Counted from the stretch's first letter, positions 44,100 through 55,690 are shown. The stretch is 64,000 nt of DNA from Prorocentrum cordatum (GCA_963575745.1 CAUYUJ010014544.1:127501-191500), one strand, 5' to 3'. A program made the numbers and translations. Notes: a model not told the origin generated them from the sequence alone.

Positions 44100-44700
44100 G
44101 CCCTCATCGTGCTCATCCACCTCCACATCGAACCTCGCCAACGAAACGGAACGCGTGCCGGATGACCCCGTCGAGGTCCCACGTGTTGCAGTGAACCCCA
44201 CGCTCGGGATCTCTGCGCTGTGGAGCCACGAAGTCGCCGACCCGCAGCCGCTGCCTCTCTAGGCCGCCAGACAACATCGGATCGAATGGAAATCAAGGGA
44301 GGGGGAGGGGAGGGGGGGGAACGGGAAGGGCAAGGCGAGGGGGGGAGATAAGGATGAGGGTTGGAGGAGGGGCGGGAAGAGCGGCAGCAGGAAGCGGCCC
44401 CGCCTGTTCCAAGAATGCGCGAGGCGGTTGAAGCGCTCCTTCTCGTGATGCATCTTCTTGACGAACTTCTGGCGCTCCATCCTGCGGGCCTTCTTGGCGA
44501 CCCGCTGGTTCTGCTGGAGGCGCCCCCTCCTCCACCGGAACGGCAGGCCGCGCAGGCCAGCATCGACCTGGCCGCAGGAGACCGCGCAGAGAACGTTCGA
44601 CAAGGGAGCGGGCGCCACGCTCGCAAGACCGTCGGCCAGCCACGCGCCAGCCCCGGCGACCTCATCGATGCTCGCGCCACGCGCGAGAGGAGCGGGTGAG
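44100..44700 (-). other. Possible upstream exons of the transposase-like gene
   Basis: Two minus-strand stretches have coding-like composition. About 44270-44130 encodes RLRVGDFVAPQRRDPE and a continuation, in a frame not carried elsewhere. About 44570-44410 encodes a basic helical segment including KKARRMERQKFVKKMHHEKE. Splice sites were not determined. CCT-rich repeat lies between and beside them. Confidence 0.35.
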
Positions 44701-44749
44701 GGGGGGTGCGAGGAGGGGGGCGCGAGGAGGATAGTCACCTCGATGGCTT

Positions 44750-44980
44750 CTCCTCAATCTCCTCCTACCTCCCCCTCCTCCTCCTTTTCCTCCCTCCTCA
44801 CTCATCCTCGCTCATCCTCCTCCCTCATCCCCCTCCTCCCTCCTCCTCTTCCTCCTCTTCCTCATCCTCCTCCTTGCTCTCTTCCTCATCCTCCTCCTTC
44901 TCCTCATCCTCTTCCTCCTGCCCTCTCGCGCACGTCCTCCTCCTCCTCCTCCTCCTCCACCTCCTCCCCCTTCCCCCCGC
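44750..44980. repeat. CCT-rich microsatellite
   Basis: Compound CCT/CAT repeat upstream of the transposase-like gene. Confidence 0.9.
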
Positions 44981-45019
44981 ACCGCCCCCAAAATTGATGG
45001 GGGCGCGGTTTCTCTCCAC

Positions 45020-45098
45020 CTGGGCCAGAGCGAAAATCACGGGAAAGGCCCCGAGCAAAAATCACAGGAAAGGTCCAGAGCGAAAATCACAGCACGTT
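45020..45098. repeat. Three 24-bp tandem units
   Basis: CCAGAGCGAAAATCACGGGAAAG-like unit repeated three times, close to 24 bp apart. Confidence 0.8.
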
Positions 45099-45099
45099 A

Positions 45100-45690
45100 A
45101 GACATCGAGGTGACACCCCCCCCTGACTGGAACGATCCCCCCACCCTCCGCACGGCACCCCTAGCCCCTGCGCGGCAGACGAAAGCTGCCCCCAGCCAAA
45201 CGGCTGAATCCACGGAGACTGCGCGAGCTGGCATGTCATCGCACACGCTTTGTGTTTGGAAACCCAGGGCGTGGGGAGACCAGTGTAGTCAGCACAAACG
45301 GTTGTCTCATCCAAGTCAAGCTTCTTATTTGTCTTATGGGTGATCGAGGTGACGGGAGCGAACGGACTGACTGAATTGGCTGACGATTGATCGAAGAGCG
45401 TTTTTCATGATCATTTTTCGCTGATCAACCACTGCGAACCGAACCTGACACCCTACCGTTGCACGATAGCCCTGAACTACCGCGCCCTACCGTCGCACCG
45501 TAGCCGTACACACCTCTGTTGCACGAGCGTGCGAGAGATGAGCTGCAAAACAACTCACGACGCAAAACAACTCACGACCACAATGACGACGACGACCGCA
45601 ACGACGACGACGAAGACGACGACGACGGAGTCTCCAAGATAGCATTCGATAGTCCAATTAAGGAATACAGAGATGCAACAAGTTCAACAA
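45100..45690. other. Unexplained spacer
   Basis: Includes a short repeat of CCCTACCGTYGCAC near 45450-45500 and an ACGACGACG run near 45583-45630. No gene seen. Confidence 0.45.
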
Positions 45691-45691
45691 A

Positions 45692-47470
45692 AACGTGAAC
45701 CGCAGATTCCCTTATGAAATTCAACTTGCTCTGCACCCGGCGCCGCGTGCTCGAAGACAAAATGGCCTCCATGCGGATGTTTTTTGGCCTCCGGGAGCTT
45801 CCAAAAAAAACACCTCTCGGCCGGAGCGGAAGCAATGTCTGGGATTGCAATCCTATCGTTTTCATTAGCACAGCGATGGAAAATCTTACGACAACGATTG
45901 TGCCGAACCCGCACCGCAGGCACACCACGGGCACACCACCAACACGCAGGCCACAAAACCGTACCGACACGCATGAACACGTGAAAGCCCTTTGCGTAAA
46001 TTATGCTATACGTCTACATGTTTTTGGTGTGCTGGCCAGACATGTTTTGCAGACTGGCTTGGAGGAAAACCTTGTTCTTTTCGTTAAAGGAACAGAGAGC
46101 GATTCCTCCTCATCAGCCTCAGAAGTAAGCCCCGCGGGCACACCCAAAACATACAGACGTTGCGTACAAATTGAATAAGTGGCTGCGCGTCATCATGCGT
46201 GTCGGTGCGCTTTTGTGCCCAATGTGCTGGCGGTGTGCCCGCGGTGTGCCTGCGGCGTGGCGCGCGCGAGCGCGCATTTTCATGGGTGACGTCCTGGCAA
46301 AAACCCTGTTCTGCAACACGGCACAAAAACCTTACACCCACGCATCTATAATATGGTCCCCCGCGTCAGTCTCCAGAACTTTTTTTTTTAAACAAAAAAC
46401 ATTTTTTTGTAGAAAAAAAATGACAGCATTTGCCCCTTCAAGAACATGAATTTTAAAGGCACGAGCCCCTCTCCGCCCCCATCCCCCTCCTCCTTCTCCT
46501 CTCTTTCCTTGTCCTCCTCTCGGCAGAGATGCAAGACCATGGGGGCGGTGCATTTCGCGGAATGCGCATGGGATTTTTTATATTTATAAAAAACAACAAA
46601 AAAACGTGGACCGCAGACTCCCTTATGAAATTCAACTTGCTCTGCACCCGGCGCCGCGTGCTCGAAGACAAAATGGCCTCCATGCGGATGTGTTTTTTGG
46701 CCTCCGGGGACTTCCAAAAAAAAACCTCTCGGCGGGAGCGGAAGCAATTTCTGGGATTGCAATCCTATCGTTTTCATTAGCACAGCCATGGAAAATCTTA
46801 CGACAACGATTGTGCCGAACCCGCACCGCAGGCACACCGCGGGCACACCACCAACACACAGGCCACAAAACCGTACCGACACGCATGAACTCGTGAAAGA
46901 CCTTGCTTAAGTTATGCTATACGTCCACATGTTTTTGGGTGTGCTGGCCGGGCATGTTTTGCAGACTGGCTTGGAGGAAAACCTTGTTCTTTTCGTTAAA
47001 GGAACAGAGAGCGATTCCTCCTCATCAGCCTCAAAAGCAAGCCCCGCGGGCACACCCGAAACATACAGACGTTGCGCAGAAACTAAATAAGTGGCCGCGC
47101 GTCATCATGCGTGTCGGTGCGCTTTTGTGCCCAGTGTGCTGGCGGTGTGCCCGTGGTGTGCCTGCGGCGTGGCGCGCGCGAGCGCGCATTTTCATTGGTG
47201 ACGTCCTGGCAAAAACCCTGTTCTGCAACACGACACGAAAACCTTAAACCCACGCATATATAATATGGTCCCCCGCGTCAATCTCCAGAACTTCAAAAAA
47301 AACATGTTTTTGAAAATTTTGACAGCATTTCCCCCTTCAAGAACACAAATTTTAAAGGCACGAACCCCTCTCCGCCCCCATCCCCCTCCTTCTCCTCTCT
47401 TTCCGTGTTCTCCTCTCGGCAAAGATGCAAGACCCTGGGGGGCGGTGCATTTCGCGGAATGCGCATGGAA
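45692..47470. repeat. Tandem pair of roughly 870-bp units
   Basis: Copies at about 45692-46570 and 46605-47470, offset by 913 bp, alike throughout, including CTTATGAAATTCAACTTGCT, GCTCTGCACCCGGCGCC and GGTCCCCCGCGTCA landmarks. Each has an A-rich patch after the last. Open frames are not conserved between copies. Probably a non-autonomous mobile element or a segmental duplication. Confidence 0.85.
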
Positions 47471-48490
47471 ACTAGATTTGAGGACGTTGAGTATTGCTTG
47501 GAGCGCACTTCGGACATGGTTGAGTCAGTTGAATTAGTTGGGGTGCATTGGGGCATTGTTGAATTCGTTGAATTAGTTGATGCGCGCATGTCGGAATTAG
47601 TTGACTAAAGCATCTCAAGCCACGAAGCCTTAAAAGCAAAACCTGCCCCCATCCCTTTCCAAGAACACGAAATTAATCGTCCTAATGTTTCTCAGATGTG
47701 CGACTCGCTGCGCCACTCCTCTACCCCTGCTCATTTCCCTTGAAACGCGTTGGACGTGGTATTCGTGGTTTTCGTGGCATTCTGGATTAATGGTTTGCGT
47801 GGTTTTCGTATTCATACCGTTTTGAATTAATGGTACTCGTGGTTTGCAATTCTTGGATTGATGGCATTCATGGTTTGGCAATTCTTGGTATTCATGGTCG
47901 GGCCTCCGCCTGTTGGAAGGACGGGACCCGGCAGGCAATGAGAGAACCTTGACTCACAATCGGTGTCCGGACCCCCCCCTCAGTCTAAAAGCACAAACTC
48001 TTCACGCTGCGTCCAGCCGTGGCGACGAGGACCCCTCTCGAAGGCCAAAGAGGCAGAAAAACAACCCTTGCCTCACACCTCTTTTCTCTGAAGGGAGCAA
48101 CATAGCAGGAGAGCAAATCATCAAGACAATACAGAGGCGAAAAAGAACAAGAGAGCAAGAGAGAAAGAGAGCAAGATGGCAATATGCAATATCGCAAGCT
48201 GGAACGACGATGTAACGAAGTGACGACGGGACCATGAATGCAAAGAGGGAGGGTGGACGAAGTGACGAAAGGACGAAGTGACGAAGGGAAGGGCGGTGGG
48301 GCAAGCGGGAGGGTGGAGGAGGCAGGGGGGGGAGGGGCGGGAAAGGAGGATAAGAACAAGGAAGCGCACAACTACGTGGCCGATATACAACTCACAATTC
48401 ACATGACTAGGCGAGCGCAGCGACGGAAACGATAACTCCGGTAACTCTGGTTACTCCGGAAACGCAATTCCAGCCTGAAAACGTGTGACG
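47471..48490. other. Unexplained region with GGTATTCGTGGTTT words
   Basis: Holds a GTTGAATTAGTTG repeat near 47520-47600, a degenerate TGGTRTTCGTGGTTT repeat at 47755-47900, and CGAAGTGACGAAG repeats at 48210-48300. No gene seen. Confidence 0.5.
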
Positions 48491-48524
48491 CCTTGTTAGA
48501 GACCCATGTGGGCCGCTCAAAAAA

Positions 48525-48990
48525 TCATGCCCAGGAATGGAATTCTGGGAACTCGAAGATCACGAAGTGGCCTACAGTTGGCTCGGGGCATTCAAAATGT
48601 GGCCCGGGAATGGAGTTCTGGGAACTCGAAGAGCACGAAGTGGCCTACAGTTGGCTCCGGGCATCCAAAATGTGGCCCGGGAATGGAGTTCTGGGAAGTC
48701 GAAGAGCACGAAGTGGCCTACTGTTGGCTCCGGGCATCCAAAATGTGGCCCGGGAATGGCGTTCTGGGAGGTCAAGGAGCACCAAGTGTGTGACTGTTGC
48801 ATCCGGTTATTCAGAATGTGGCCTGGGAGTGGGGTTCTGAGAGGTCGACGAGCACGAAGTGTGTGACTGTTGGTGAAAAACGAGCCCGGCACAGGCCCGG
48901 CCGGCAACTCCCAACGCCTGCCCGGACCCCCCTGTGGAGTGATCTGTGAGCTCTTTTGAGTCAACTAGAAACCTATCAGTCTACGCTGTT
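48525..48990 (+). mobile_element. Terminal-inverted-repeat element, copy C, 5' truncated
   Basis: Four 73-bp units and the same 3' tail as copy A, ending CGCTGTTAGGT at about 48983-48993. The tail is nearly identical to that at 22860-22984. No 5' terminal repeat is present. Confidence 0.75.
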
Positions 48991-49565
48991 AGGTAAAATG
49001 TTCTTTTCGTAATGGGTACAGTGGGACACCAGCCAACGTACTCTGAAATATTAGCCAGCGTGGGCCCCAAACAGTGTGTTTCTAACAGGCTGTATTTAGC
49101 CGCCGATGTGGCGCAACCTATGTGATGCAAGTACTTTTGCGAAACTCGGAAATGTCAACTCCACTGCTCGCGCAGTCGCACCACCCACCCAAATCCACCC
49201 ACCCGCAACTTGGTCGGCAAAACCCACACTGCGGCGATTGCGATGAATGCTTGGTGTTGGCTGGTGCATCTCTGCGGCCGCGCTAGCCCGCGCATGCTCG
49301 AGCGCACAGCGGCCAGCTAGTTTGGCGCGACCGACGCGGCCCCGGTGAGGCTCACCGTTGAGAACTTCCCAGCGGGCACTTCAGCACGAGTCGGTGACTT
49401 GGGCGGGCGCGGCATCATGGCGACGTCAGGGCGACGTCGAACACGGTAGGCACGATGATGATAGTAGCGATGAAGGTGACGATGCTGACGATGGCGACGG
49501 CATGGCCAATGAAGGCGCCGACGCTGATCACGCCGATGACGATGACGATGTCCCTTGCGTCGGTG
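48991..49565. other. Unexplained spacer
   Basis: Includes one GTGGCGCAACCTATG word like the repeats flanking the LINE, and an Asp-coding GAT/GAC-rich patch at 49450-49560. No gene seen. Confidence 0.4.
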
Positions 49566-49572
49566 AGGAAGG

Positions 49573-50090
49573 CTTCGGAAGAAGTTCGACATGCGCGCGC
49601 GGCCGACGCGCGCGAGTGGCCCGCATGGAATTATTTGACAGGGACTGTGCGCCCGCCAGCACGCGCTCAAGGGCGTTCGAATGGTTTCGACGTGCGGCGC
49701 GAGAGGCCCGCTTGGTCGAATGTGACGACAATGTTGAAGAGCCCATGGTTTTCTCCAGAATTCACAAGGGCGCGCGCAGACGGATTTCCCAACTGATATT
49801 GCAAAACCATGCGTTTAATATGATGGACCGTCGAGAGTCCAGAGGACAACTGAGAGTCGAGTGATGATGTAACATGCACAACCGAGCAACGAGGGACAGT
49901 CGAGAGTCGATGTTGAAATCCTTGCGGAACCCAGAGTTTCCGAAGGATTTCGGCATGCGCGCGCGGCGACGCGCGCGTGTGCACTTCGTCCCGTTTCTTA
50001 CAAGGGAGTATTGCGACAGTACGCGTACAAGGGCGTTCGAACGATTTCGACATGCGCGCGCGAGAGACACGTTTGGTAGAGCATATATAT
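49573..50090. repeat. Two diverged copies of a roughly 150-bp CGCG-rich unit
   Basis: Copies at about 49573-49722 and 49937-50090, offset about 365 bp, sharing TCGRCATGCGCGCGCG, CAAGGGCGTTCGAAYG and GCGCGAGAG landmarks. Confidence 0.75.
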
Positions 50091-50146
50091 ATATGAATAT
50101 ATATATATATATATATGTGTATATCTACACATATATATATATACAT

Positions 50147-50185
<39 letters not shown>
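50085..50185. repeat. TA/TATG microsatellite
   Basis: TATATATG/ACACATATATA array. Confidence 0.95.
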
Positions 50186-50839
50186 CACTAGAACCACACG
50201 CGCGCGCGCTTCGCGCAAGCTTAGGTGTTTTTTAGCCCAGCGCATGGCGCTATGATGACACAAAGGTCGGGGTTTGGGGGCGACTCGCTGTCGGAGAAGG
50301 GTTGTGACCGTCTCGGGCCGGTTTTGAGATGTCGCAGGCCTTCCTTGGACTGGCGCTTGGGCTTTTTAGGCACTGTCTTTGGCCCCAGTGGCGCCATCCA
50401 GGGTTGCCAGATCGTTGCCATGACACGCAAGTCTTGGCTTGCGGGTTCGTCGGGGAGATCGCTGAACAGCCTTGGGGCATTGACTGGCTTTCTGACGAAA
50501 CGTCGAGGCCGTAGTTTGCTGGTCTCCGGATGTCGTCGCATGTTCTTGGTCTGTCTGGCCGAACACGTGCGGGAGGGGAGAGACGGGGCAAAATGCGTTG
50601 AAATAGAATGCACGCGCTGCAACGCCAGCTGGTGGAGCATGTGCAGGAGGAACGGGGAATGCCAGAGCACGGATGGCAAACTGCCTTGATAATCCCACCA
50701 GCCCTCTGGGCGTAGGTGGTCTAGGGAGTTTTCTCTTCCAACCCCCTTCTTCCCCTTCGGGGAAGGGTTTACCCCTCCCCCCTACCCCCTCCCCTGGACC
50801 TGGACGGGGCGCCCCGCGAGGTGTCAGAGGGTACTCATT
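50186..50839. other. Unexplained region
   Basis: GC-rich. Contains one diverged unit of the 84-bp minisatellite near 50608-50665 (GAATGCACGCGCTGCAACGC). Open frames on both strands have no recognisable domain. Confidence 0.4.
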
Positions 50840-51385
50840 CGCCCAAGATGGCTCCAAGAGGGCCTCAGAGAGCCCAAGATGACGTCCAAGTTGGCTCAAG
50901 ATAGCCCAAGGCCTCAAGTCGGCTCCCAAGATGCTCCAAGAGGCCCCAAGAACGCTCCAAGACGGCTCCAAGAGGCCTCCGAGACCTCCAAGGAGGCCTC
51001 CAAGAAGCTGGATCCTTCCACAAAACCGAAGGGCAATCCATGTTTTTTGATTCCTTGCCGTTTCGCTTCCGATGGCTCCAAGATGGCCCAATAGGGCGCC
51101 AGGAAAGACCCAAGAGAGCCCCAAGACGGCTCCAAGAGCGCCCAAGAGCGCTCCAAGAGAGCCCCAAGAGCGCCCAAAGAGGCGACCTTTGGGGCTCACG
51201 GGGGGACCCTAATCGAAGACCCCCTCTGGTTTGACCGATGTCCTCCAAGACGGCCCCAAAAGCGCCCGTGAAGCTCCGAAGAGCGTCCCAAGAAGGCTCC
51301 AAGAGGCGCCCAGACGGCCCCAAGAGGCCCCCAAGAGGCTCCCCAACGACCCTATACGAGGCCTCAAGAGGATCCCCGAGGTGCC
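50840..51385. repeat. 10-bp-periodic repeat, C orientation
   Basis: Long block of CCAAGANGGC/CCCCAAGAGG units about 10 bp apart, with one A/T-rich interruption at about 51020-51075 carrying the reverse-complement spacer motif. Confidence 0.8.
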
Positions 51386-51389
51386 CAAC

Positions 51390-51600
51390 TCTCTCCCCTC
51401 CTCCTCCTTTTCGTCCTCCTCGTCCTCGCCTTACTCCACCTCCTCCTTCTCCTCCTCCTCCTCCTCCACCTCCTTCTCGTCCTCCTCGTCCTCGCCCTAC
51501 TCCACCTCCTCCTCCTCCACCTCCTTTTCCTTCTCCTCTTCCCGCTCCTCCTCTTCTTCTTCTTCTTCCTCCTCCTCCTCCTCCGACGACGACGACGATT
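51390..51600. repeat. CCT microsatellite
   Basis: CCT/CGTCCT compound repeat with a CTT run near 51550-51570. Confidence 0.9.
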
Positions 51601-51739
51601 CCTCCCCCCCTTGGGGTATATGACAGCTTCCCCCGTCCTTTGTTCTTCTCCATGCTTCCCCAGTTCCCTGAACACCCCAACTCCCCTGGGCATCGTTTTT
51701 GGATGGGCTGGTGGGGATACGCGAAGCGTCAACAATTAC

Positions 51740-51965
51740 ATCATGCACACGCTGTCACGCCGGGTGGCGGAGCATTTGCAGGAAAATGCATGAAACACGG
51801 AAGGAGGGAACCCAGCCTTATTGAATGCATGCGCGGTCACGCAAGCTGGCGGGGAACGTGCAGGACGAAGGAGGGCAACGAAACACGGAGAGAACGCCGC
51901 CTTGAAACAGGATGCGCGCGCTGTCATGCCGACTGGCAGAGCACGTGCGGGAAGGACGAGGAAGG
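51740..51965. repeat. 84-bp minisatellite
   Basis: Three units at about 51742, 51826 and 51911 with TGCGCGCNCTGTCAYGC and TGGCRGRGCACGTGC landmarks. A plus-strand frame gives a Cys-x2-Cys-His-like pattern in two units, but no conserved ORF spans all copies. Confidence 0.7.
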
Positions 51966-52034
51966 CCAAAAACAGGAGGCAGACAAATAAATTGAGAAAG
52001 ACAGAACTCTCTGGAGCTGTCTCGGGGTCCTCCT

Positions 52035-52680
52035 GGGACGTGCCTGGACCGTTTTCGCGTTTTCTCCTCACGTTGTGATCGCATACAAGCCATGTGGGGG
52101 TATATTGGGGTCTGGGGTCTCTTTCAAAGTCTTTCGGGGCCTTGTTTGGAGCCTTTTGGGGGTCTCCTGGGGGGTTCCCGGAAGTTTCCTGGGGTCTCTT
52201 GGGGGCCTCTTTGTGCACTCTTTTGGACCTCCAGGGAGCCTCTTGGGGCTTGTCCTGTTGGGCGTTTGTTGGCGGCCGCGGGGTCCATCTTGTGGCAGAG
52301 GGCTCCAAATTCCAACTCGGGTTCCCCCTTCTTGGGCCCATATTGGGGCCCTCTTGGGCCGTTTTCGATGTTTTGTCGGTCCGTCCTGGGGCCCTCGTGG
52401 GCCGTTAACGGGCACTCTTTGACCGCCTCTCGGGCAATCTCGGGGCGATGTTGGAGACCTCTGGGGTCGTCTGTGACCGTGGTGGATGCACAAATACGAA
52501 TATACTAAACAGATGCACGGTTTCCTCTGGGGTTGGGGCGATGTTTGCTTCTCGGGACCCTCTCGGGGGCCTTTTTGGATCAGTTTTGGAACGTCGTCGA
52601 CGCCCCCCCTCCGGAGCCGCCTTGACGGCGACCTGGGGCGCCTCTCGGGCCGCATGGGAGCGTCGGGAGCCCGAAAAGGT
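52035..52680. repeat. 10-bp-periodic repeat, G orientation
   Basis: GGGGCCTCTT/GGGGGTCTCC units about 10 bp apart, now with G on the plus strand, ending in the spacer motif GCGTCGGGAGCCCGAAAAGG at about 52658. Confidence 0.8.
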
Positions 52681-53285
52681 TTGAACGCGCAAATGTATCA
52701 AACACTTTGGAAAAATCATTACTCACTGCGCGGGGCCCCCCATATGCGGATTTTTTTGAAAAATAATTGTGTGTGGAATATGTATATGAGCGTCTAGCCA
52801 TATGAGCTATCTGTGCATCCCATGTTGTAGGATAGTGCCATAGTGGGCATCTGTATATGATGGTATTGATCTACGAGAGCGCCCATTTGAGCGACGAGCA
52901 CGCGCGCGCAGCTCGGCTGCACATTCAACGCATGCACAGAGTCACCCACATGCATATGTTGGCGCATTTGCTGCCAAGGGAAAGAATTCTACTGGCACCG
53001 CGTCCGAAGCGCAAGGGAAGAGCACGAAAGACAAGTGCTTCACACGGCGCCTCGCGATAAGCTCCTCAGCTTTAACCGCCCGCGCTTCGCATCGGGCCTA
53101 GCTGTCAACGCAGACAGAAGCCGCGGGCACATGGCGTGCAAAAAGCAAGTGCTACAAAAGACACCCTCGCGGTTTGCGCCGCGGCTCTGGCCGCCCACGC
53201 CTGGCATCGGGCCTCGCTGGCAACGCGAAAAGAAACCGTCTGCACTTGGCATCGGGGCGAGGGGCGAGTTGCATAGCGCGAGTCA
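52681..53285. other. Region with degenerate GGCATCGGGCC words
   Basis: A/T-richer to about 52900, then GC-rich with repeated GCGCTTCGCATCGGGCC-like words, which continue at 54400-54750. Confidence 0.5.
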
Positions 53286-53864
53286 CTACGCCTGCGACCT
53301 CATATCTGCCAGCTGTGCCATGTCGGACTCTTTGTCGGCCCCGTCCGCCATGCCCCGCACGTCGCCCAGCGCCCTGTTGACGCCGTCGCCTTCGTTCGCA
53401 GCCGCGCTGGAATAAGCGGCGTGCCCGTCCAGCACTTGGATCTGGTTATCGATCGTCTCGTCAGCGGCGCTGTCATCCAGCAGTTGAGATACGGCCGCCT
53501 CGGTCTCCGTGGGCGACAGGCCCAACTCCGTTGCTGCGAAGGCGCCCAGATCTGCGCAACTTGCTCCGACAGTCGAAGCTCCACCCACGGAAGCCAGCCA
53601 TGCAAGAAGGCCGTCGAACGCTCGAGCGAAACGCGCGTTTGCACTGACACCGGCAGCGCTTGCCCCCGAGGACGTCGCGGCGGTCGAGCCTTGGTTTTCA
53701 TTCCCTGGCGCCGTCCCCGGAGCAGTTCGCAGGAAGACTTGTCGAATGTCGGCGGATCCGCGCCTGGCGCCTCGGAAACCTCGTCGCCCCCCCCCCGTCC
53801 GCGGCGCCGTGCTAGGCATGGGCGTTTCCAACCGAAGAAGTGAGACTGCGCTCAATGAGTACAT
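53286..53864 (-). CDS. Hypothetical protein
   Basis: About 192 aa from the ATG at 53864 (another in-frame ATG is at 53819), ending in TAG at 53286. The N-terminal third is Arg/Gly/Thr-rich. The rest is Ala/Asp/Ser-rich with helical stretches and an acidic segment (LLDDSAADETIDNQIQVLDG). The composition is more protein-like than the shadow frames, and the stop is clean. There is no recognised domain, signal peptide or membrane segment. It could equally be the last exon of a longer gene. Confidence 0.4.
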   Translation of the reverse strand: MYSLSAVSLLRLETPMPSTAPRTGGGRRGFRGARRGSADIRQVFLRTAPGTAPGNENQGSTAATSSGASAAGVSANARFARAFDGLLAWLASVGGASTVGASCADLGAFAATELGLSPTETEAAVSQLLDDSAADETIDNQIQVLDGHAAYSSAAANEGDGVNRALGDVRGMADGADKESDMAQLADMRSQA

Positions 53865-53989
53865 CGATGCTGGGTCCGATGAGCGACCTTCCGTTCGTGC
53901 CAAGACGGCATCCCGTGTATCTCGCTCGTTTGGGCACTTCGCGACAATCACGACGACGACGCCCCAAAAATGGCCAATCGGTGAAGTGT

Positions 53990-54029
53990 GAGAGAGAGAG
54001 GGAGAGAGAGAAAGAGAGAGAGAGAGAGG

Positions 54030-54071
<42 letters not shown>

Positions 54072-54105
54072 AAAAAAAAAAAGAGAGAGAGAGAGAGAGA
54101 GAGGC
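53990..54105. repeat. GA microsatellite with an A run
   Basis: AGAGAG repeat interrupted by about 17 A at 54066-54082. Confidence 0.95.
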
Positions 54106-54389
54106 GATGGGGGCCGATGAACTTTCATCCGGCGAATAGGCCCCTTTTGCCAATGCAGCCTGTCCGCCCAGCCCGGTGGGCGCACGAGCCGACGGAAGCG
54201 CGAGGAGGACGCGCAAAAACAACGGCGCGGGTAAAACGCCACGCGTGGAGGAAGGAGGGGGAGAGCATGGAAGGCAAAGGAGGGTCAAAGAGGACGTAGA
54301 CGAAATGCGTGGAGCCAGATAGGGAAGGAAGTCGCACAAGTGCTGTTTCTCGAACCGCGAACACTCACTATCCACAATGCGTATCGGGC

Positions 54390-54760
54390 CGATGAAGACA
54401 AGCGACCGTCCGCGGTGGGCATCGGGCCAATCTTCCGCTCGCACTTTGGCGCGAAGCTTGCAGAGCGAGGCAAGTGCAAACTGCGCGGGAGGTATCGGGC
54501 GAGCAGGACGGGGCTCAGACAAGCGGCCGCCCGCACTTGGCATCGAGCTTCGCTTGCCTGAGCGCGGGGAGAGGCTAGAAACTAAAACTGTCAACCCGAT
54601 CTGCTGGTTCTACGGCCGCACTATGGTATCGGGCCGATGAGACAGGCGACCGTCAGCACTTGGCATCGGCCCAGGCTTGGCTGAGCGCGAAGAGATGGTA
54701 ATGGCTGAGCAGGGAAGACATAAGCCGTCCGCACTGGGCATCGGACCGGAGAAGGCGCGG
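54390..54760. repeat. Degenerate CCGTCCGCACTTGGCATCGG repeat
   Basis: At least four imperfect copies (near 54405, 54530, 54650 and 54725), with related words at 53085-53245. Confidence 0.65.
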
Positions 54761-55084
54761 GCCGTCACTCTTCCTCAGGCAGCGTTATCCCGCACTCCCC
54801 GGCAAGCAGGGCGGCTCTCGCCACCGTCGAGTTCCGAGAAACCGCGAAGCGTCGAAAAGCGTGTTTCAGTCAGTTTCATGATTCTGGCGGACCCCTTTTC
54901 CGCACCAGCAGCATGTCCGCTATCCAAGTGGCGCGGGATCACGTAGAGGTTCAACTACCAAGTGTCATCGTCGATGCCTCGTCGCCCCTGAGGCTCCTGG
55001 CGCGCGCAGCCAATGGTCAGTGCGGCGCGTATCGTGTGCCCTCACTCACTCACGAGGCACAATGACGGGCCACGCCCCGTCACA

Positions 55085-55690
55085 GAGAGAATGGATGAGG
55101 ATGGCCTTCGACCTGAATCACCTTCTCCTTACACAGACCACCAACTCTGCCATGCATGCCGGTCCCTCCAGCCTGCACAGGTCTCCAATGTCGCAAAAAG
55201 GCACTCTGCGTAATCAGCCAATGCTCCACTCACACACAGGATGAAAAACAATGGCAGTGTTCAACCCTACCCAGAAAGATGACGGATGATGACGGCCTTC
55301 AACCTAGAACGCCCTTTCATGATGCGGACCACCAGATCTGCCACGCATTCCGACCCGTCCACCCTGCACGATTCTCCACTGTCGCAGAAGAGAAACCGCG
55401 CCATCTGTCGATGCTCCACTCACACACACGATGACGAACACTGGCGGTCTTCGACCCTACTCAGAAATACGATGGATGGGGATGGCTTTCAACCGAGAGC
55501 GCCCTCCTGCGGATCACCAGATCCGCCCCGGATAACGATCCCCCAGCCTGCACAAGCCTGCACACCCGCAGAAGAACATTCTGCGTCATCAGACATTTCT
55601 CCACTCACCCACCCGGGGTGTAACAAAGACGGCCTTCAACCAAGAACGCCCTGCCGTCCTGTGGATCACTGGATCTGCCCACCACCCGAG
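55085..55690. repeat. Tandem array with period of about 155-190 bp
   Basis: Four copies marked by GATGGCCTTCRACC at about 55103, 55290, 55480 and 55632, with TCCACTCACACACA in the first three. Not coding. Confidence 0.8.

Noticed and set aside
45250-45500. Outer terminal inverted repeat of the 26-44 kb cassette
   Set aside because: No matching inverted sequence was found near 24.7-26.1 kb by eye; a computed search would be needed.
49430-49865. Acidic plus-strand frame at 49358-49864
   Set aside because: The acidic part is a short GAT/GAC repeat and the remainder crosses a duplicated non-coding unit.
49670-50045. GTTCGAAT words as tRNA T-loops
   Set aside because: No acceptor stem, anticodon arm or correct spacing around them.
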